64,000 bases of DNA from the NCBI GenBank assembly GCA_022446815.1, contig JAKVCD010000041.1, positions 62,001 to 126,000 of the forward strand, read 5' to 3'. Shown in pieces: positions 48,663 to 57,331 of the stretch. The position numbers and the translations under genes were made by a program. The DNA comes from Planctomycetota bacterium (GTDB lineage: Bacteria > Planctomycetota > UBA1135 > GCA-002686595). Numbering within the stretch: position 1 is the first letter of the stretch; each line of letters starts with the position of its first letter. A model generated the notes under the pieces. It saw only the letters and a list, made by a program, of their open reading frames with translations, was not told where the DNA came from and made no database searches.

Positions 48663-50402
48663 CTAGAACTTGCGGCTCTTGTGGAGGACGTCCTCGAGGG
48701 TCTTCACAGTCTGTCCCTTCTCCTTCTCAGAGAGGTCGAGGATCTCTTGGAGAGCGATGCCGATGTGCGGGATGTACTTCTCGATGTACTCACGCTTTTC
48801 ATACTCTCGCTTCAGGCGCTTGCCCTTCCTGATGTGTGTCCCGAGCTTCCGCCCGACCTCCTGCAGGGCGAGCTTGATCTCCTTCATGATCTCCGGATAG
48901 GAGGCGACGGCCTCCTTGGACTCGCTCGTGAAGGGGACCCAGACGGAGGCGATGTGCACGAGGATCGCGATGGGTCCGATGGGGAGAGCTCCGCGCGGCT
49001 GCGTGAGTCCGTAGGACTTCCAGTTGGTCTGGATCAGCGCCTTCGTCACGGCGCATGCAGACTGCTGATAGAGGAGCGGGACCCTGTTGGCGAAGCGCAT
49101 GACGCGCGCGGGCTCATCGGCGGCGCCGACGAGGTCCTCGGTCATCGCCTTGACCTTGTCTTTCTTTTTGATTCTGCCGCCGTCAGCGACCTCTAGGCCG
49201 ACCCCGCCAGGCTTGCCGAACGCGATCCCGACCTCGATCTGGAAGGGATTGCCGCGGTAGACGGCCGCGGGTCGCGTCGCTGCTGCATAGAAGTCCGCCT
49301 CGACCTCTTTCTTGAGGCCTGCGATCAAGAGATCCTCCCCGATCGGCGCGATGCAGTCGGTCGAGGGGGAGCTGATCTTGGTCTCTTGGATCGCAGCGTG
49401 GAGGGCAGAGGCTTCCTGCCGGGCGATGCGGCTGGGGTATGACTTCGTCGTGAGGGTGCCCGCGCCATCCTTCTTGGAGGCTGCCGTGATGATCTTCTTC
49501 GCGACGGTCGCTCCGACCCTCGAGAACTCCTCTTGGAGGAAGCCAGAGAGTGAGCGGCAGGTTGTGTCCTTGAGCATCGCGATCAAGATCCCTAGCTCGA
49601 TCCCGTGCGGGTGCGGCTTGATCTCGATCGTCTCCTTCGGCTTCTCCTTGGTATTGCGCTCGTAGGTCACCTTCTCCCCTGAGGGGTCCGTGAAGTGGAG
49701 CGTGAGGTGGGGGTTCGCGATGGCCGTCTGCTTGAGGTACATGTCCACCGAGCGCGCGCCCTTTTGGTAGCGCGCCTCCATCTCGATGGAGACCTTCGTC
49801 CCGTGATCCTTGTCCCACTTGACCTCTTCGCTCGAGTGCACCTCGGGTTTGTTTCGCGCGGTGTCAATCGAGAGGACGAACTCGTGCGCAGGCTTGCGCT
49901 TGCCCGTCTTTGAGAAGATGTGGATCGGTTTACCCGTAGTGAGTTGACCGTACATGCCAGCGGCGCTGATCCCGATGCCTTGCTGACCACGACTCTGCGA
50001 GAGCTTGTGAAACTTCGAGCCGTAGAGCAGCTTGCCGAAGATCTTGCCGATCTGTGTGTCGACGATCCCCGGCCCGTTGTCCTCGATCGTGACCTTGAAG
50101 ACCTTCTCTGAGGTCTGCGTGATCTCGACGGCGATCTCGGGGATGATGCCTGCCTCTTCGCAAGCGTCGAGCGAGTTGTCGACGGCCTCCTTGACGGTGG
50201 TCAAGAGGGCCTTGAGGGGAGAGTCAAACCCCAAGAGATGACGGTTCTTACTGAAGAACTCGCTGACGGAGATGTCGCGCTGCTTGGCCGCCATCGCCTC
50301 TGCGCTCTTCCCCCTAGGCGCTCTTGCGCGCGTCTTCGAGGTCTTCTTCTTGGATCGAGCCTTGGCCACTTGGGTGTTGTCGTCGAACAGGGTGTCGGTC
50401 AT
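48663..50402 (-). CDS. top6B: DNA topoisomerase VI subunit B (GHKL ATPase)
   Basis: 579 residues. A basic N-terminal stretch ([18 protein letters not shown]) precedes the GHKL ATPase: N-box [15 protein letters not shown] (N76 as Mg ligand), G1 IEDNGPGI (D108), and G2 [17 protein letters not shown]. The H2TH and transducer domains follow, with [12 protein letters not shown] and NWKSYG, which hold the switch-lysine region of TopoVIB. It drives ATP-dependent strand passage with subunit A. The gene precedes top6A in a two-gene operon. Length is normal for the family. Confidence 0.95.
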   Translation of the reverse strand: MTDTLFDDNTQVAKARSKKKTSKTRARAPRGKSAEAMAAKQRDISVSEFFSKNRHLLGFDSPLKALLTTVKEAVDNSLDACEEAGIIPEIAVEITQTSEKVFKVTIEDNGPGIVDTQIGKIFGKLLYGSKFHKLSQSRGQQGIGISAAGMYGQLTTGKPIHIFSKTGKRKPAHEFVLSIDTARNKPEVHSSEEVKWDKDHGTKVSIEMEARYQKGARSVDMYLKQTAIANPHLTLHFTDPSGEKVTYERNTKEKPKETIEIKPHPHGIELGILIAMLKDTTCRSLSGFLQEEFSRVGATVAKKIITAASKKDGAGTLTTKSYPSRIARQEASALHAAIQETKISSPSTDCIAPIGEDLLIAGLKKEVEADFYAAATRPAAVYRGNPFQIEVGIAFGKPGGVGLEVADGGRIKKKDKVKAMTEDLVGAADEPARVMRFANRVPLLYQQSACAVTKALIQTNWKSYGLTQPRGALPIGPIAILVHIASVWVPFTSESKEAVASYPEIMKEIKLALQEVGRKLGTHIRKGKRLKREYEKREYIEKYIPHIGIALQEILDLSEKEKGQTVKTLEDVLHKSRKF

Positions 50403-50539
50403 GCAGCGGTCATCGATGTCTCATGGAGCCGCGCGTCTTAGGGAGCCTCTCCCTCTCTGCGCGCCCCCGCCTCAGGAGAAGACCATCTAAGCGATGCTCG
50501 GCCCCCGGTGCAATGAAATGACCAGACCCCGCGACAGGC

Positions 50540-50728
50540 TCAGGAGGCGACCCACCAGAGGGCAGCCAGCGCGGCGAAGAGCAGGACGGGGCTCGAGGAG
50601 AGACAGCCTGCTTGGAGGTAGCGCTGCTGCAGGGAGCCGCCGCAGTGGGGGCAGGTGCGCAAGCCCCGCTCCGGGAGTTGCTCCCCGCAGTGCGGGCACT
50701 CATCGACGAGGAGGAGGCGGGGGCTCAT
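50540..50728 (-). CDS. Small zinc-ribbon membrane protein
   Basis: 62 residues from ATG 50728. Two CPHC pairs (CPHCGEQLPERG and CPHCGGSL) form a likely zinc ribbon, followed by one hydrophobic C-terminal helix (PVLLFAALAALWWVA). The start overlaps the mqnA stop as ATGA, which suggests real translation coupled to mqnA. The function is unknown. Similar tiny zinc-ribbon/TM proteins often sit in membrane-metabolism operons, but nothing in the sequence gives a role. Confidence 0.6.
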   Translation of the reverse strand: MSPRLLLVDECPHCGEQLPERGLRTCPHCGGSLQQRYLQAGCLSSSPVLLFAALAALWWVAS

Positions 50729-51552
50729 TTGCAAACGCCCTCCGAGCGTAGCGGCCCCACAGGGCCCGGGCTGAGGTCTGCCTCGCAGAGTCCCAAGCGG
50801 GCTGCGCGGTCGCGGAGCTCCCGGAGGGTCCCCGGGAGGGCCTCTCCCATGGAGTAGAGGCTCTCTTCAGCGAGGTAGCGGTGTACGTAGGCGTGGTCGA
50901 GTCCCCAGGTCTCTGCCCCCAGCTGCACGAAGGTCTCGAGGGCGGCGGCGCCGCGCTCCCTAGAGCGGAGGAAGGCCTCGCCATGCACGCTGAGGTCGAC
51001 CCCTTGGCGCACGATCCATACGGCGAAGGGGAAGGGCGCGCCGGTCATCTCCATCCAGGCCTCCGAGGGGCTGAAGGCCTCGGGTACGCTCGGATCGACA
51101 CGCTCGCGGAGGGCTGGGTCGCCGATACGGAGCCATGCATCACAGCCGGCCTCGCGGGGGTCTCTCCCTGGCTTGACGTCGACCCACTCCGGGTTCACGC
51201 CGCGCGCGGAGAGGACGACCTGTAAGAGCGCTCTGGCCGCGCGGCTGGCAGGGTCTAGGGCGACCGAGCGAAGCTCTCCTAGAGGCCGCTCGTGAAACAT
51301 GAGCACGCTGGATATGTACCCGTTCGCTGCGACCGTGAGGTCTGGGAGGTAGGCATAACCCGGCTGGCGGAAGAGCTCGATGGAGCTCACCAAGGCGACG
51401 TCTAGGTCGCCGCTCCGGAGGGAGCGCACGAGCTGGGCAGGCACGTCGCGGATGAGGTCAATACCAGGCTCTGCCTCGAGACCGCAGTCGAGCGGGCGCG
51501 CGACGAGGTAGGGGACTGTCCCTACGCGCAGGTTGCGATCAGGCTTGGACAC
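50725..51552 (-). CDS. mqnA: Chorismate dehydratase (futalosine pathway)
   Basis: 275 residues, GTG start. Removes water from chorismate to give 3-enolpyruvyl-benzoate, first step of the futalosine route to menaquinone. The periplasmic-binding-protein-like fold is recognised by LRVGTVPYLVARPLDCGL, IDLIRDVPAQLVRSLRSGDLDVALVSSIEL, and AWLRIGDPALRE, typical for MqnA. The other pathway genes mqnE and mqnC are 6-8 kb away at 57332-59715. Together they show this organism makes menaquinone via futalosine. The downstream small zinc-ribbon gene overlaps it. Confidence 0.9.
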   Translation of the reverse strand: MSKPDRNLRVGTVPYLVARPLDCGLEAEPGIDLIRDVPAQLVRSLRSGDLDVALVSSIELFRQPGYAYLPDLTVAANGYISSVLMFHERPLGELRSVALDPASRAARALLQVVLSARGVNPEWVDVKPGRDPREAGCDAWLRIGDPALRERVDPSVPEAFSPSEAWMEMTGAPFPFAVWIVRQGVDLSVHGEAFLRSRERGAAALETFVQLGAETWGLDHAYVHRYLAEESLYSMGEALPGTLRELRDRAARLGLCEADLSPGPVGPLRSEGVCK

Positions 51553-51613
51553 GTGGAGAGTTTAGGCCCTCAGATCACACGTTCGAGGCTGAATTGGGCG
51601 GGACATAGAAGGA

Positions 51614-51650
51614 CCCGGTCAGGAGAGCGCAGCGCGCTCCCCCGACCGGG
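51614..51650 (-). terminator. Terminator after the LpoB-like gene
   Basis: CCCGGTC (51614-51620) pairs with GACCGGG (51644-51650), continued inward by GGAG/CTCC and GCGC/GCGC pairs. On the minus strand it is followed by TCCTTCT. It lies 33 bp beyond the LpoB-like stop and separates that operon from mqnA. Confidence 0.7.
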
Positions 51651-51682
51651 CCGTTTGCTGCCGGGGCGACCCCCAGAGAGCG

Positions 51683-52306
51683 TTACCAGCCGATGCCCTT
51701 CTCGACCTGCCGCTTGGCGACAGGCGAGGAGAAATCTTCCCAAACGACCTCACCGTTGCGCACGTCAGTGACGAACATGCGGACCTCGTAGGTGTTCTGG
51801 CTCTTCTTGCCGGCTCCGGAGCGTGCCCAGAGGATCTGCGTACGCAGGGAGAGGCTCGCGACGGTCGCTTGACCTAGCTCAGGGATCTGCTTGGAGTCGA
51901 AGAGGGGATCCTCGCGCAAGAGTTGAGTGTCACGAGTCATCTCATCCGTCCCGTCTGTCCCGTAGGTGGAGACGAAGCGCACGAGCCCAGAGCTGAGGAG
52001 GTTCGAGCGCATCCGGCCCATCACCATCTCTGTGGGGAACTGTGAGAGGTCTGTCTTGTTCTCGATGTCGCTCACGACCATCTTGACCGGCTTCGGGCCA
52101 AACTCATCAGAGCGGAGGAAGCCGCTCTCGAGCATGCGCGTGGTCAGAGTCTCGCTCCACTCGACGATCTCTTTGTAGTCGACGCCCATGGACGTAACGC
52201 TCTCGTCCCCGAAGGGGTCGATCCTCTTGGGCGCGGAGCCACAGCTCGGAGTCAAGAGGAGGGCGGGGAGGAGGAGGGCGCTAGCTTTGAGGTTGAGGTT
52301 TCTCAT
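51683..52306 (-). CDS. LpoB-like lipoprotein (penicillin-binding-protein activator family)
   Basis: 207 residues; lipobox LLTPSC near residue 22. The mature part fits the LpoB/YcfM family: DYKEIVEWSETLTTRMLESGFL, VKMVVSDIENKTD, MRSNLLSSGLVRFVST, ATVASLSLRTQILWAR, and the final YEVRMFVTDVRNGEVVWED segment. In E. coli LpoB activates PBP1b from the outer membrane. Whether the same partner exists here is unknown. AGAGGA precedes the ATG by 7 nt. It follows the COG3014-like gene, which is the known neighbour of LpoB-type proteins in many genomes. Confidence 0.85.
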   Translation of the reverse strand: MRNLNLKASALLLPALLLTPSCGSAPKRIDPFGDESVTSMGVDYKEIVEWSETLTTRMLESGFLRSDEFGPKPVKMVVSDIENKTDLSQFPTEMVMGRMRSNLLSSGLVRFVSTYGTDGTDEMTRDTQLLREDPLFDSKQIPELGQATVASLSLRTQILWARSGAGKKSQNTYEVRMFVTDVRNGEVVWEDFSSPVAKRQVEKGIGW

Positions 52307-52353
52307 GGGTGTCCTCTTTTGAGGAGTCGGTCAGGTCTGGAATAGGACAGGTT

Positions 52354-53778
52354 TTAGGGTCTTGTGGATAAGAGCGAACCCCCGAGGGTCGCGGTCTGGA
52401 TGCTCACAGCGCCGGCTCCGTGAGAGCGGACCCTCACGAAGAGCAGCGGCGCCGCCTGCGGCTCTGTCTGATAGCTCGCAATCCGCGTGCCAACAGGGTC
52501 TAAGAGATGGAGTTGGGCGACCTCATCTGTGGGGATGAGGAACTGAGCGACCTCGATGCGCGCGCTCGGGCTGCGCCAAGTGCGCGTGTCGCAGCCAGCG
52601 CTGACGAGCTTGTAAATGTTACCGGCGAGGAAGCCCCAGCCATCGTCTCGACCGTCCTCGCGACGGTCTGCATCGACGAGAGCCTCGGTAGCGGCCTCTT
52701 TAAGGATCACGGACAGGAACGCGCGCAGGACGACTCCAGCGAGGCGCGCCTCATAGTCATTCGCGACGATAGCTTCGAAGTCAGAGACTGTCTCAGACTT
52801 CGCTATGAGCTCACCGCTTGGGGCTGTGATCTCGAAGCTACCGGGCTGGCGCGTCTCGTAGATGAGGGCCGGGAACACGATCGGGGTGTAGCCGAAGCGA
52901 GGCGTTTGGAGGACAAAGCCCGCCTCGGCACGAGAGGGCGCGTCTCCGGCCTCGTGTATGAAGAACACCCTCGTCATGCCGGGCACGACTGCTGTCGCAC
53001 CGCCTTCGACCTCGCGGAGCAAGTCGGCGACGCCCTCGGAGTCAGGATGCATCCCCGCGAGCTTGCGGAGGTCGACCTCGGCGCCAGCGTAGTCCTTGTC
53101 TATCCACTGCAAGACAGCTTGAAGCCACGTGGCGTAAGGGTTGACCCAGTCGGCGTAGGTCGGGTCCACGCGGGTGCGGGTGGGACCGACCGCCTCCTCA
53201 AGCTCGGGGTCACCCATGAGTTCGGTGAGCTTGAGGTCGTGCTGCTTGGCTGCGCGTTGCTCGTCGGCCAAGCGCTCTGCGTTTCGCTCGAGCGCCTCCG
53301 CCTGACGCACATAGGCTCGACGGCAGTGGACCAGCGCCTCCGAGAGGTCGCCGAAGGTGAGGTGGTTCCACGCCCGGTAGCACTCTAGGAGGATGCGGTC
53401 GTACTCCGTCCCTCGGTAGGTTCGGGCTCCGGGGTTTGAGAGCAGACCTCCGACCTCGCCGCCTATCCTGATGATGGGCTCAGCATCGAACTCACGCAGG
53501 CGGACGTCGGCTGCTCGAAACTGCCGCTCGCTCGCCTCGATCCTGCCTGCGTCTTGGAGCATCTTTCCGGCCTCTAAGCGCCACAGGAGTCCGTCGCGAC
53601 GGCCGCGGAGCTCCTCCTTCACGTCGTCATCTCCGAGGCGCTTGATCACAGCCTCCTCGGCCCCGGCGCGGTGCATCGCGACGAGCTCATTGAGCTCTGC
53701 AGAGGTCGCACAGCCGCTGAGGGCAGCGAGGGAGAGGGCCATGCAGGCTCTCAGGATCGGATGAGTAGGGGAGACCAT
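52354..53778 (-). CDS. COG3014-like TPR-containing lipoprotein
   Basis: 474 residues from ATG 53778; lipobox ALSGC near residue 23. Helical, TPR-like N-terminal half (LLECYRAWNHLTFGDLSEALVHCRRAYVRQ, LQWIDKDYAGAEVDLRKLAGMHP) and a beta-rich C-terminal half (RVFFIHEAGDAPSRAE, APSGELIAKSETV). This matches the family found next to LpoB/YcfM and YcfL proteins, of unknown function, probably in the same envelope complex. The LpoB-like gene follows 47 bp downstream. No YcfL-like gene was seen here. Confidence 0.78.
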   Translation of the reverse strand: MVSPTHPILRACMALSLAALSGCATSAELNELVAMHRAGAEEAVIKRLGDDDVKEELRGRRDGLLWRLEAGKMLQDAGRIEASERQFRAADVRLREFDAEPIIRIGGEVGGLLSNPGARTYRGTEYDRILLECYRAWNHLTFGDLSEALVHCRRAYVRQAEALERNAERLADEQRAAKQHDLKLTELMGDPELEEAVGPTRTRVDPTYADWVNPYATWLQAVLQWIDKDYAGAEVDLRKLAGMHPDSEGVADLLREVEGGATAVVPGMTRVFFIHEAGDAPSRAEAGFVLQTPRFGYTPIVFPALIYETRQPGSFEITAPSGELIAKSETVSDFEAIVANDYEARLAGVVLRAFLSVILKEAATEALVDADRREDGRDDGWGFLAGNIYKLVSAGCDTRTWRSPSARIEVAQFLIPTDEVAQLHLLDPVGTRIASYQTEPQAAPLLFVRVRSHGAGAVSIQTATLGGSLLSTRP

Positions 53779-53854
53779 GGGCACAGAGAGGTTAGTTGCA
53801 ATGGGCGTGCCATGCACCCGAGAAGCGGCAGCAGGCGAGCCCTAGGCGGTGTGA

Positions 53855-54796
53855 GTGTCGCCTCCTCCTGCTAGCATCCCATCTGTGCAGCCTGCCAAGT
53901 TCATCCACCCCGAGTTCCCCGACTACTCCCTCCTTGACTCAGGAGAGGGGGAGAAGCTCGAGCGTCTCGGCTCGGTTGTCATGCGTAGGCCAGACCCGCA
54001 GGCCCTCTGGCCGAGGCGAATGAGCCCGCAGGCCTGGCGCGAGGCAGACCTCAACTTCGTCCGAGAGTCAGATCGTGGTGGCCGCTGGGAGGCTCGAGAA
54101 GGCGCTCCCCAAGAAGCGCGCGGCAAGGAGCCTGAGTGGGAGATCTGTTGGAGGGAGGCTCGGATCATCGTGCGCCCGACGCCCTTCAAGCACGTCGGCG
54201 TCTTCCCAGAGCAAGCTGCGAACTGGGAGTGGCTCCGAGAGCTGAAGGGCTCATTCGGTGTGGAGCGGCCTAAGCTCTTGAACCTCTTCGGATATTCAGG
54301 TGTGGCCAGCGTCGTCGCGGCTCAAGCCGGGTACGAGGTCACTCACGTGGACGCTTCCCGAACCTCCCTCAACTGGGCTGGCGAGAACGCGGCGCGCTCA
54401 GGTCTCGGAGAGCGTCCTTGGCGCGTGCTCCTAGAAGACGCGCCCACCTTCGCGGCGCGAGAGGAACGTCGCGGCTCGCAGTACAACGTCGTCTTGCTCG
54501 ACCCCCCGCGTCATGGGCGCGGCCCATCCGGCGAGACCTGGGACCTCTCTGCCGGGCTCTCGCCGCTGCTCGCCTCGCTCTCGGGCGTGCTGGCAGAGCG
54601 CGCTGCTGTCTGCCTCTCGACCTACGCTGTAGGCCTCTCACCGCTCTCCCTCGTCGGCGCGCTCTCCGTCCTCGGTGAAGGAGAGGTGACAGCTGGAGAG
54701 CTTGCGCTCCACGAAGAGGGGAATGGAGAGGGCGCCCCTCGGCTCTTGCCTGCCGGCTTCTGCGCGAGGTTCACCCGCGGCCTCTCTGACTCATGA
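53855..54796 (+). CDS. RlmI-like class I RNA methyltransferase
   Basis: About 313 residues from GTG 53855; GTG 53885 is an alternative that sits 7 nt after a TAGCAT box and could be leaderless. Class I methyltransferase of the RlmI/RlmK type: AANWEWLREL, motif I LLNLFGYSGVASVVAAQAG, DASRTSLNWAGENAARSGL, motif IV LLDPPRHGRGPSGETWDL. The RNA-binding PUA domain of RlmI is not seen at the N-terminus. Likely modifies a rRNA base. Its end overlaps the next RluA-type gene as ATGA, so the two RNA-modification genes are coupled. Confidence 0.85.
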   Translation: MSPPPASIPSVQPAKFIHPEFPDYSLLDSGEGEKLERLGSVVMRRPDPQALWPRRMSPQAWREADLNFVRESDRGGRWEAREGAPQEARGKEPEWEICWREARIIVRPTPFKHVGVFPEQAANWEWLRELKGSFGVERPKLLNLFGYSGVASVVAAQAGYEVTHVDASRTSLNWAGENAARSGLGERPWRVLLEDAPTFAAREERRGSQYNVVLLDPPRHGRGPSGETWDLSAGLSPLLASLSGVLAERAAVCLSTYAVGLSPLSLVGALSVLGEGEVTAGELALHEEGNGEGAPRLLPAGFCARFTRGLSDS

Positions 54797-55470
54797 GTCA
54801 GCCGCGCGTCCTCTATGAGGACAACCACCTCTTAGCGCTGGACAAGCCAGCCGGCATGCCCTGCGTACCTGACTCGAGCGGTGACGAGAGCCTCCTCGAC
54901 TGGGGCAAGAGATACATCAAGGAGGCCTACGAGAAGCCCGGGGCGGTCTTCCTCGGTGTCGTGCATCGCTTGGATCGACCTGTCTCTGGCGTCGTCCTCT
55001 TCGCGCGCACGAGTAAGGCAGCTGATCGACTCACAGCGCAGTTCCGCGAGCGCAACGTGGAGAAGGTCTACCTCGCTGTCGCTCGTGGCGGCGCGCTCGG
55101 GGAGGGCGGCGTCCTCGAGCAGTGGCTCTGGAAGGACTCGGCGGCGAATCGCGTCTACCTCGCCACAGAGGACAGAGAGGGCGCACGCTCCGCGGTCACC
55201 GAGTGGCGGGCGCTGGAGCGGAGGGATGAGCTCACGCTGCTTGAGCTGCGGCCACGGACTGGCAGGCCGCATCAGCTGCGCGTCGCCTGCAAGTCCCTCG
55301 GCGCACCCCTAGCGGGCGACCTGAAATATGGCGCTCCCGAGCCGCTTCCCGACAAGAGCGTCGCCCTCCACGCAGCGCTCTTGGCCTTCACGCACCCCAC
55401 GAAGGGGGAGCGCGTTGAGCTCAGCGCAGGGCTGCCCAGCGCTCCAGTCTGGCGTGGCTGGCGGCGCTAG
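54793..55470 (+). CDS. RluA-family pseudouridine synthase without S4 domain
   Basis: 225 residues. Motifs LALDKPAGMP, VVHRLDRPVSG (RLD aspartate about residue 60) and RPRTGRPHQLRV define the RluA family. There is no N-terminal S4 domain, unlike the copy at the left edge of the window, so a smaller RluA/RluF-like or TruC-like substrate is possible. It begins in an ATGA overlap with the methyltransferase gene. Its end overlaps the convergent aminopeptidase gene by 4 bp. Confidence 0.92.
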   Translation: MSQPRVLYEDNHLLALDKPAGMPCVPDSSGDESLLDWGKRYIKEAYEKPGAVFLGVVHRLDRPVSGVVLFARTSKAADRLTAQFRERNVEKVYLAVARGGALGEGGVLEQWLWKDSAANRVYLATEDREGARSAVTEWRALERRDELTLLELRPRTGRPHQLRVACKSLGAPLAGDLKYGAPEPLPDKSVALHAALLAFTHPTKGERVELSAGLPSAPVWRGWRR

Positions 55471-57128
55471 TGGGCCTTGACCTTGTGGCGCCCAGGGAGG
55501 CGTCCGAGGTGGGGGACGGCGATGTCTTCAGGGGTCGCCTCGCAGTCGAGCTTGAAGGAGTTGAGGCCTTTGACGAGCTCAAAGCGGTGTGACTTGCTCG
55601 CCCCTGCCTCTGTCCAAGTGACGTCGAGCGGGAGGTGAAAGTCGCCCTGCATGCTCACGTCAACGCGCAGCGTGGCGCCGTCCGCTTGGACGTCACCGTT
55701 GAGGCGCGGGACGCCCTCCCCATAGAACCACTCCTTGAAGAACTGGCTCCACTCTCGCTCTGTGTTGGCCTCGAGCAGCGCTTGGAACTCATCCGTACCT
55801 GCGTTCTTGTAGCGGTAGGTCGTGTTGAACTCCCTGAGCGTCTTCCACCACGCCTCGTCGTCATTCACGCAGTGGCGAAGGTGGTGGAGGATCGCGGAGC
55901 CCTTGGAGTAGACGACGCCAGCGTAAGCGTCACCCGAGGCGGGGTGGTCGCCGCGGTAGACCGCGCCATTCTGAGGCATCCCGCGCATCTTGCGCTCGAA
56001 GAAGGCGTCGGCGGCCTCGAGGCCAGCGGTGAACTCGACCCAGACTCCCTCGGCGTAGGTCCCGAAGCCTTCATGGATCCAGAAGTTGCCCCAGTGGTCC
56101 GTGCTGACAGCGTTGCCCCACCACTCGTGAGCCATCTCGTGGATCAGGATGTAGTCAAACTCCCTGTTTCGTCTCGCGTAGGGGTCATGAGCGCCGTTCG
56201 CCTGACACCACGCGGGGAAGCTCGAGCCGTAGGCGACGGCGGTCGAGTGCTCCATGCCCCAAAAGTTCGTCTCAACGAGGGCGATCTTCGAGTCCGGGAA
56301 AGGCCAGGGGCCGAAGGCCTTGGAGAAGACCTCAATCAACTCAGGGACCTCTGCGAATTGCACCGCGGCCTTCTCAGCGCTCTCGGGCAAGACGTAGTAG
56401 ATAAACGGCACAGGCTCCTCGTGTCCGCTCACTTTGAGCTCTTGCTCCACGACGACGTAGGGCGCGACGTTCAGGGTGACGGTGTAGGTCTCTAGCGGGT
56501 AGTCGTGCCGCCATGAGAACGTCTCCCACTCCCCCTCGCGCGGCTCCGCCCATGCGGGCCAGGCCTCGCTCGTGCCGATCAGCTTGCCGTTGGTCACCGC
56601 GTAAAGCTCGGCGGGCACGGTGATGTCAGCGGAGACCCGCTCGGGCTTGTCGTCAGGGTGGAAGTAGCTCGCCTTGCCAGGCCACCACGCGTGGGAGCCG
56701 GTGCCTTGGCATGAGGTGTTGACCCAGGGGGCGCCGCTCTCGGTCTCTGCCCAGTGGAAGCCATCGAAGTTGTTCTGCGCTGTGGGGCTGCCGGTGTACT
56801 GGACACAGACTTTGAGCTGCTCCCCCTCTGAGAGCTCGCGCCCCATCTTGATCCGCAGGACGGCCTCCTCGCGCTCAAAGTCGCGGGGCTCCCCGCCCTC
56901 GGTGACCTCTAGGATCTCGAGCACCTCTTTGCAGTCGAGTTGCAACACATCCAGAGCTCTCGTCGTCGTCGCGGTCAGGGTTACGCGCCCGTCGAGGGTC
57001 TTAGTCTCGGGGGCGACGACCCAGTCAAAGTGATAAGACTCGACGTCATAGGACGTGCGAAGGTCTTCGACCTTGTCTTGGGGGAGGGCGAGCGTGAGAG
57101 CTGAGAGGAGGAGTGCTGCTGTGTTCAT
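55467..57128 (-). CDS. M1-family zinc aminopeptidase, exported
   Basis: 553 residues from ATG 57128 with a short signal peptide (MNTAALLLSALTLALPQ). Beta-sandwich N-terminal domain, then the M1 exopeptidase motif in the form GMEH (FWGMEHSTAVAYGSS, replacing GAMEN) and the zinc motif HEMAHEWWGNAVSTDHWGNF with the third ligand Glu in WIHEGFGTYAE (HExxH-x18-E). The middle-to-late helical part is shorter than in APN/LTA4H. Probably degrades peptides in the periplasm. No Shine-Dalgarno sequence is visible before the ATG. Confidence 0.93.
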   Translation of the reverse strand: MNTAALLLSALTLALPQDKVEDLRTSYDVESYHFDWVVAPETKTLDGRVTLTATTTRALDVLQLDCKEVLEILEVTEGGEPRDFEREEAVLRIKMGRELSEGEQLKVCVQYTGSPTAQNNFDGFHWAETESGAPWVNTSCQGTGSHAWWPGKASYFHPDDKPERVSADITVPAELYAVTNGKLIGTSEAWPAWAEPREGEWETFSWRHDYPLETYTVTLNVAPYVVVEQELKVSGHEEPVPFIYYVLPESAEKAAVQFAEVPELIEVFSKAFGPWPFPDSKIALVETNFWGMEHSTAVAYGSSFPAWCQANGAHDPYARRNREFDYILIHEMAHEWWGNAVSTDHWGNFWIHEGFGTYAEGVWVEFTAGLEAADAFFERKMRGMPQNGAVYRGDHPASGDAYAGVVYSKGSAILHHLRHCVNDDEAWWKTLREFNTTYRYKNAGTDEFQALLEANTEREWSQFFKEWFYGEGVPRLNGDVQADGATLRVDVSMQGDFHLPLDVTWTEAGASKSHRFELVKGLNSFKLDCEATPEDIAVPHLGRLPGRHKVKAH

Positions 57129-57331
57129 GTTTCGTTGTCTTGGCCGCATATCTTAGGGCTCTCGCGCTGAGCCGTCGCCTGCGCCGGAGGGTCGGTCTTT
57201 GGGAGGGCGAGCCCTAGGGGCTCTCTGGAGACCAGGCGCGCAGAGCTCTCGCGCCAAAGATCTATGCGCTGTGCTGTAGCCCAGGCCTCAAACGGAGCGC
57301 CCGATGCAGGCTAGCTGTCTGCTCGAAGCGC

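Noticed and set aside
52507-53388. 293-residue open frame on the plus strand
   Set aside because: Antisense of the COG3014-like gene; no motif, Leu/Val/Glu-rich shadow composition.
55635-56495. 286-residue open frame on the plus strand
   Set aside because: Antisense of the M1 peptidase gene with complete zinc motif on the other strand.
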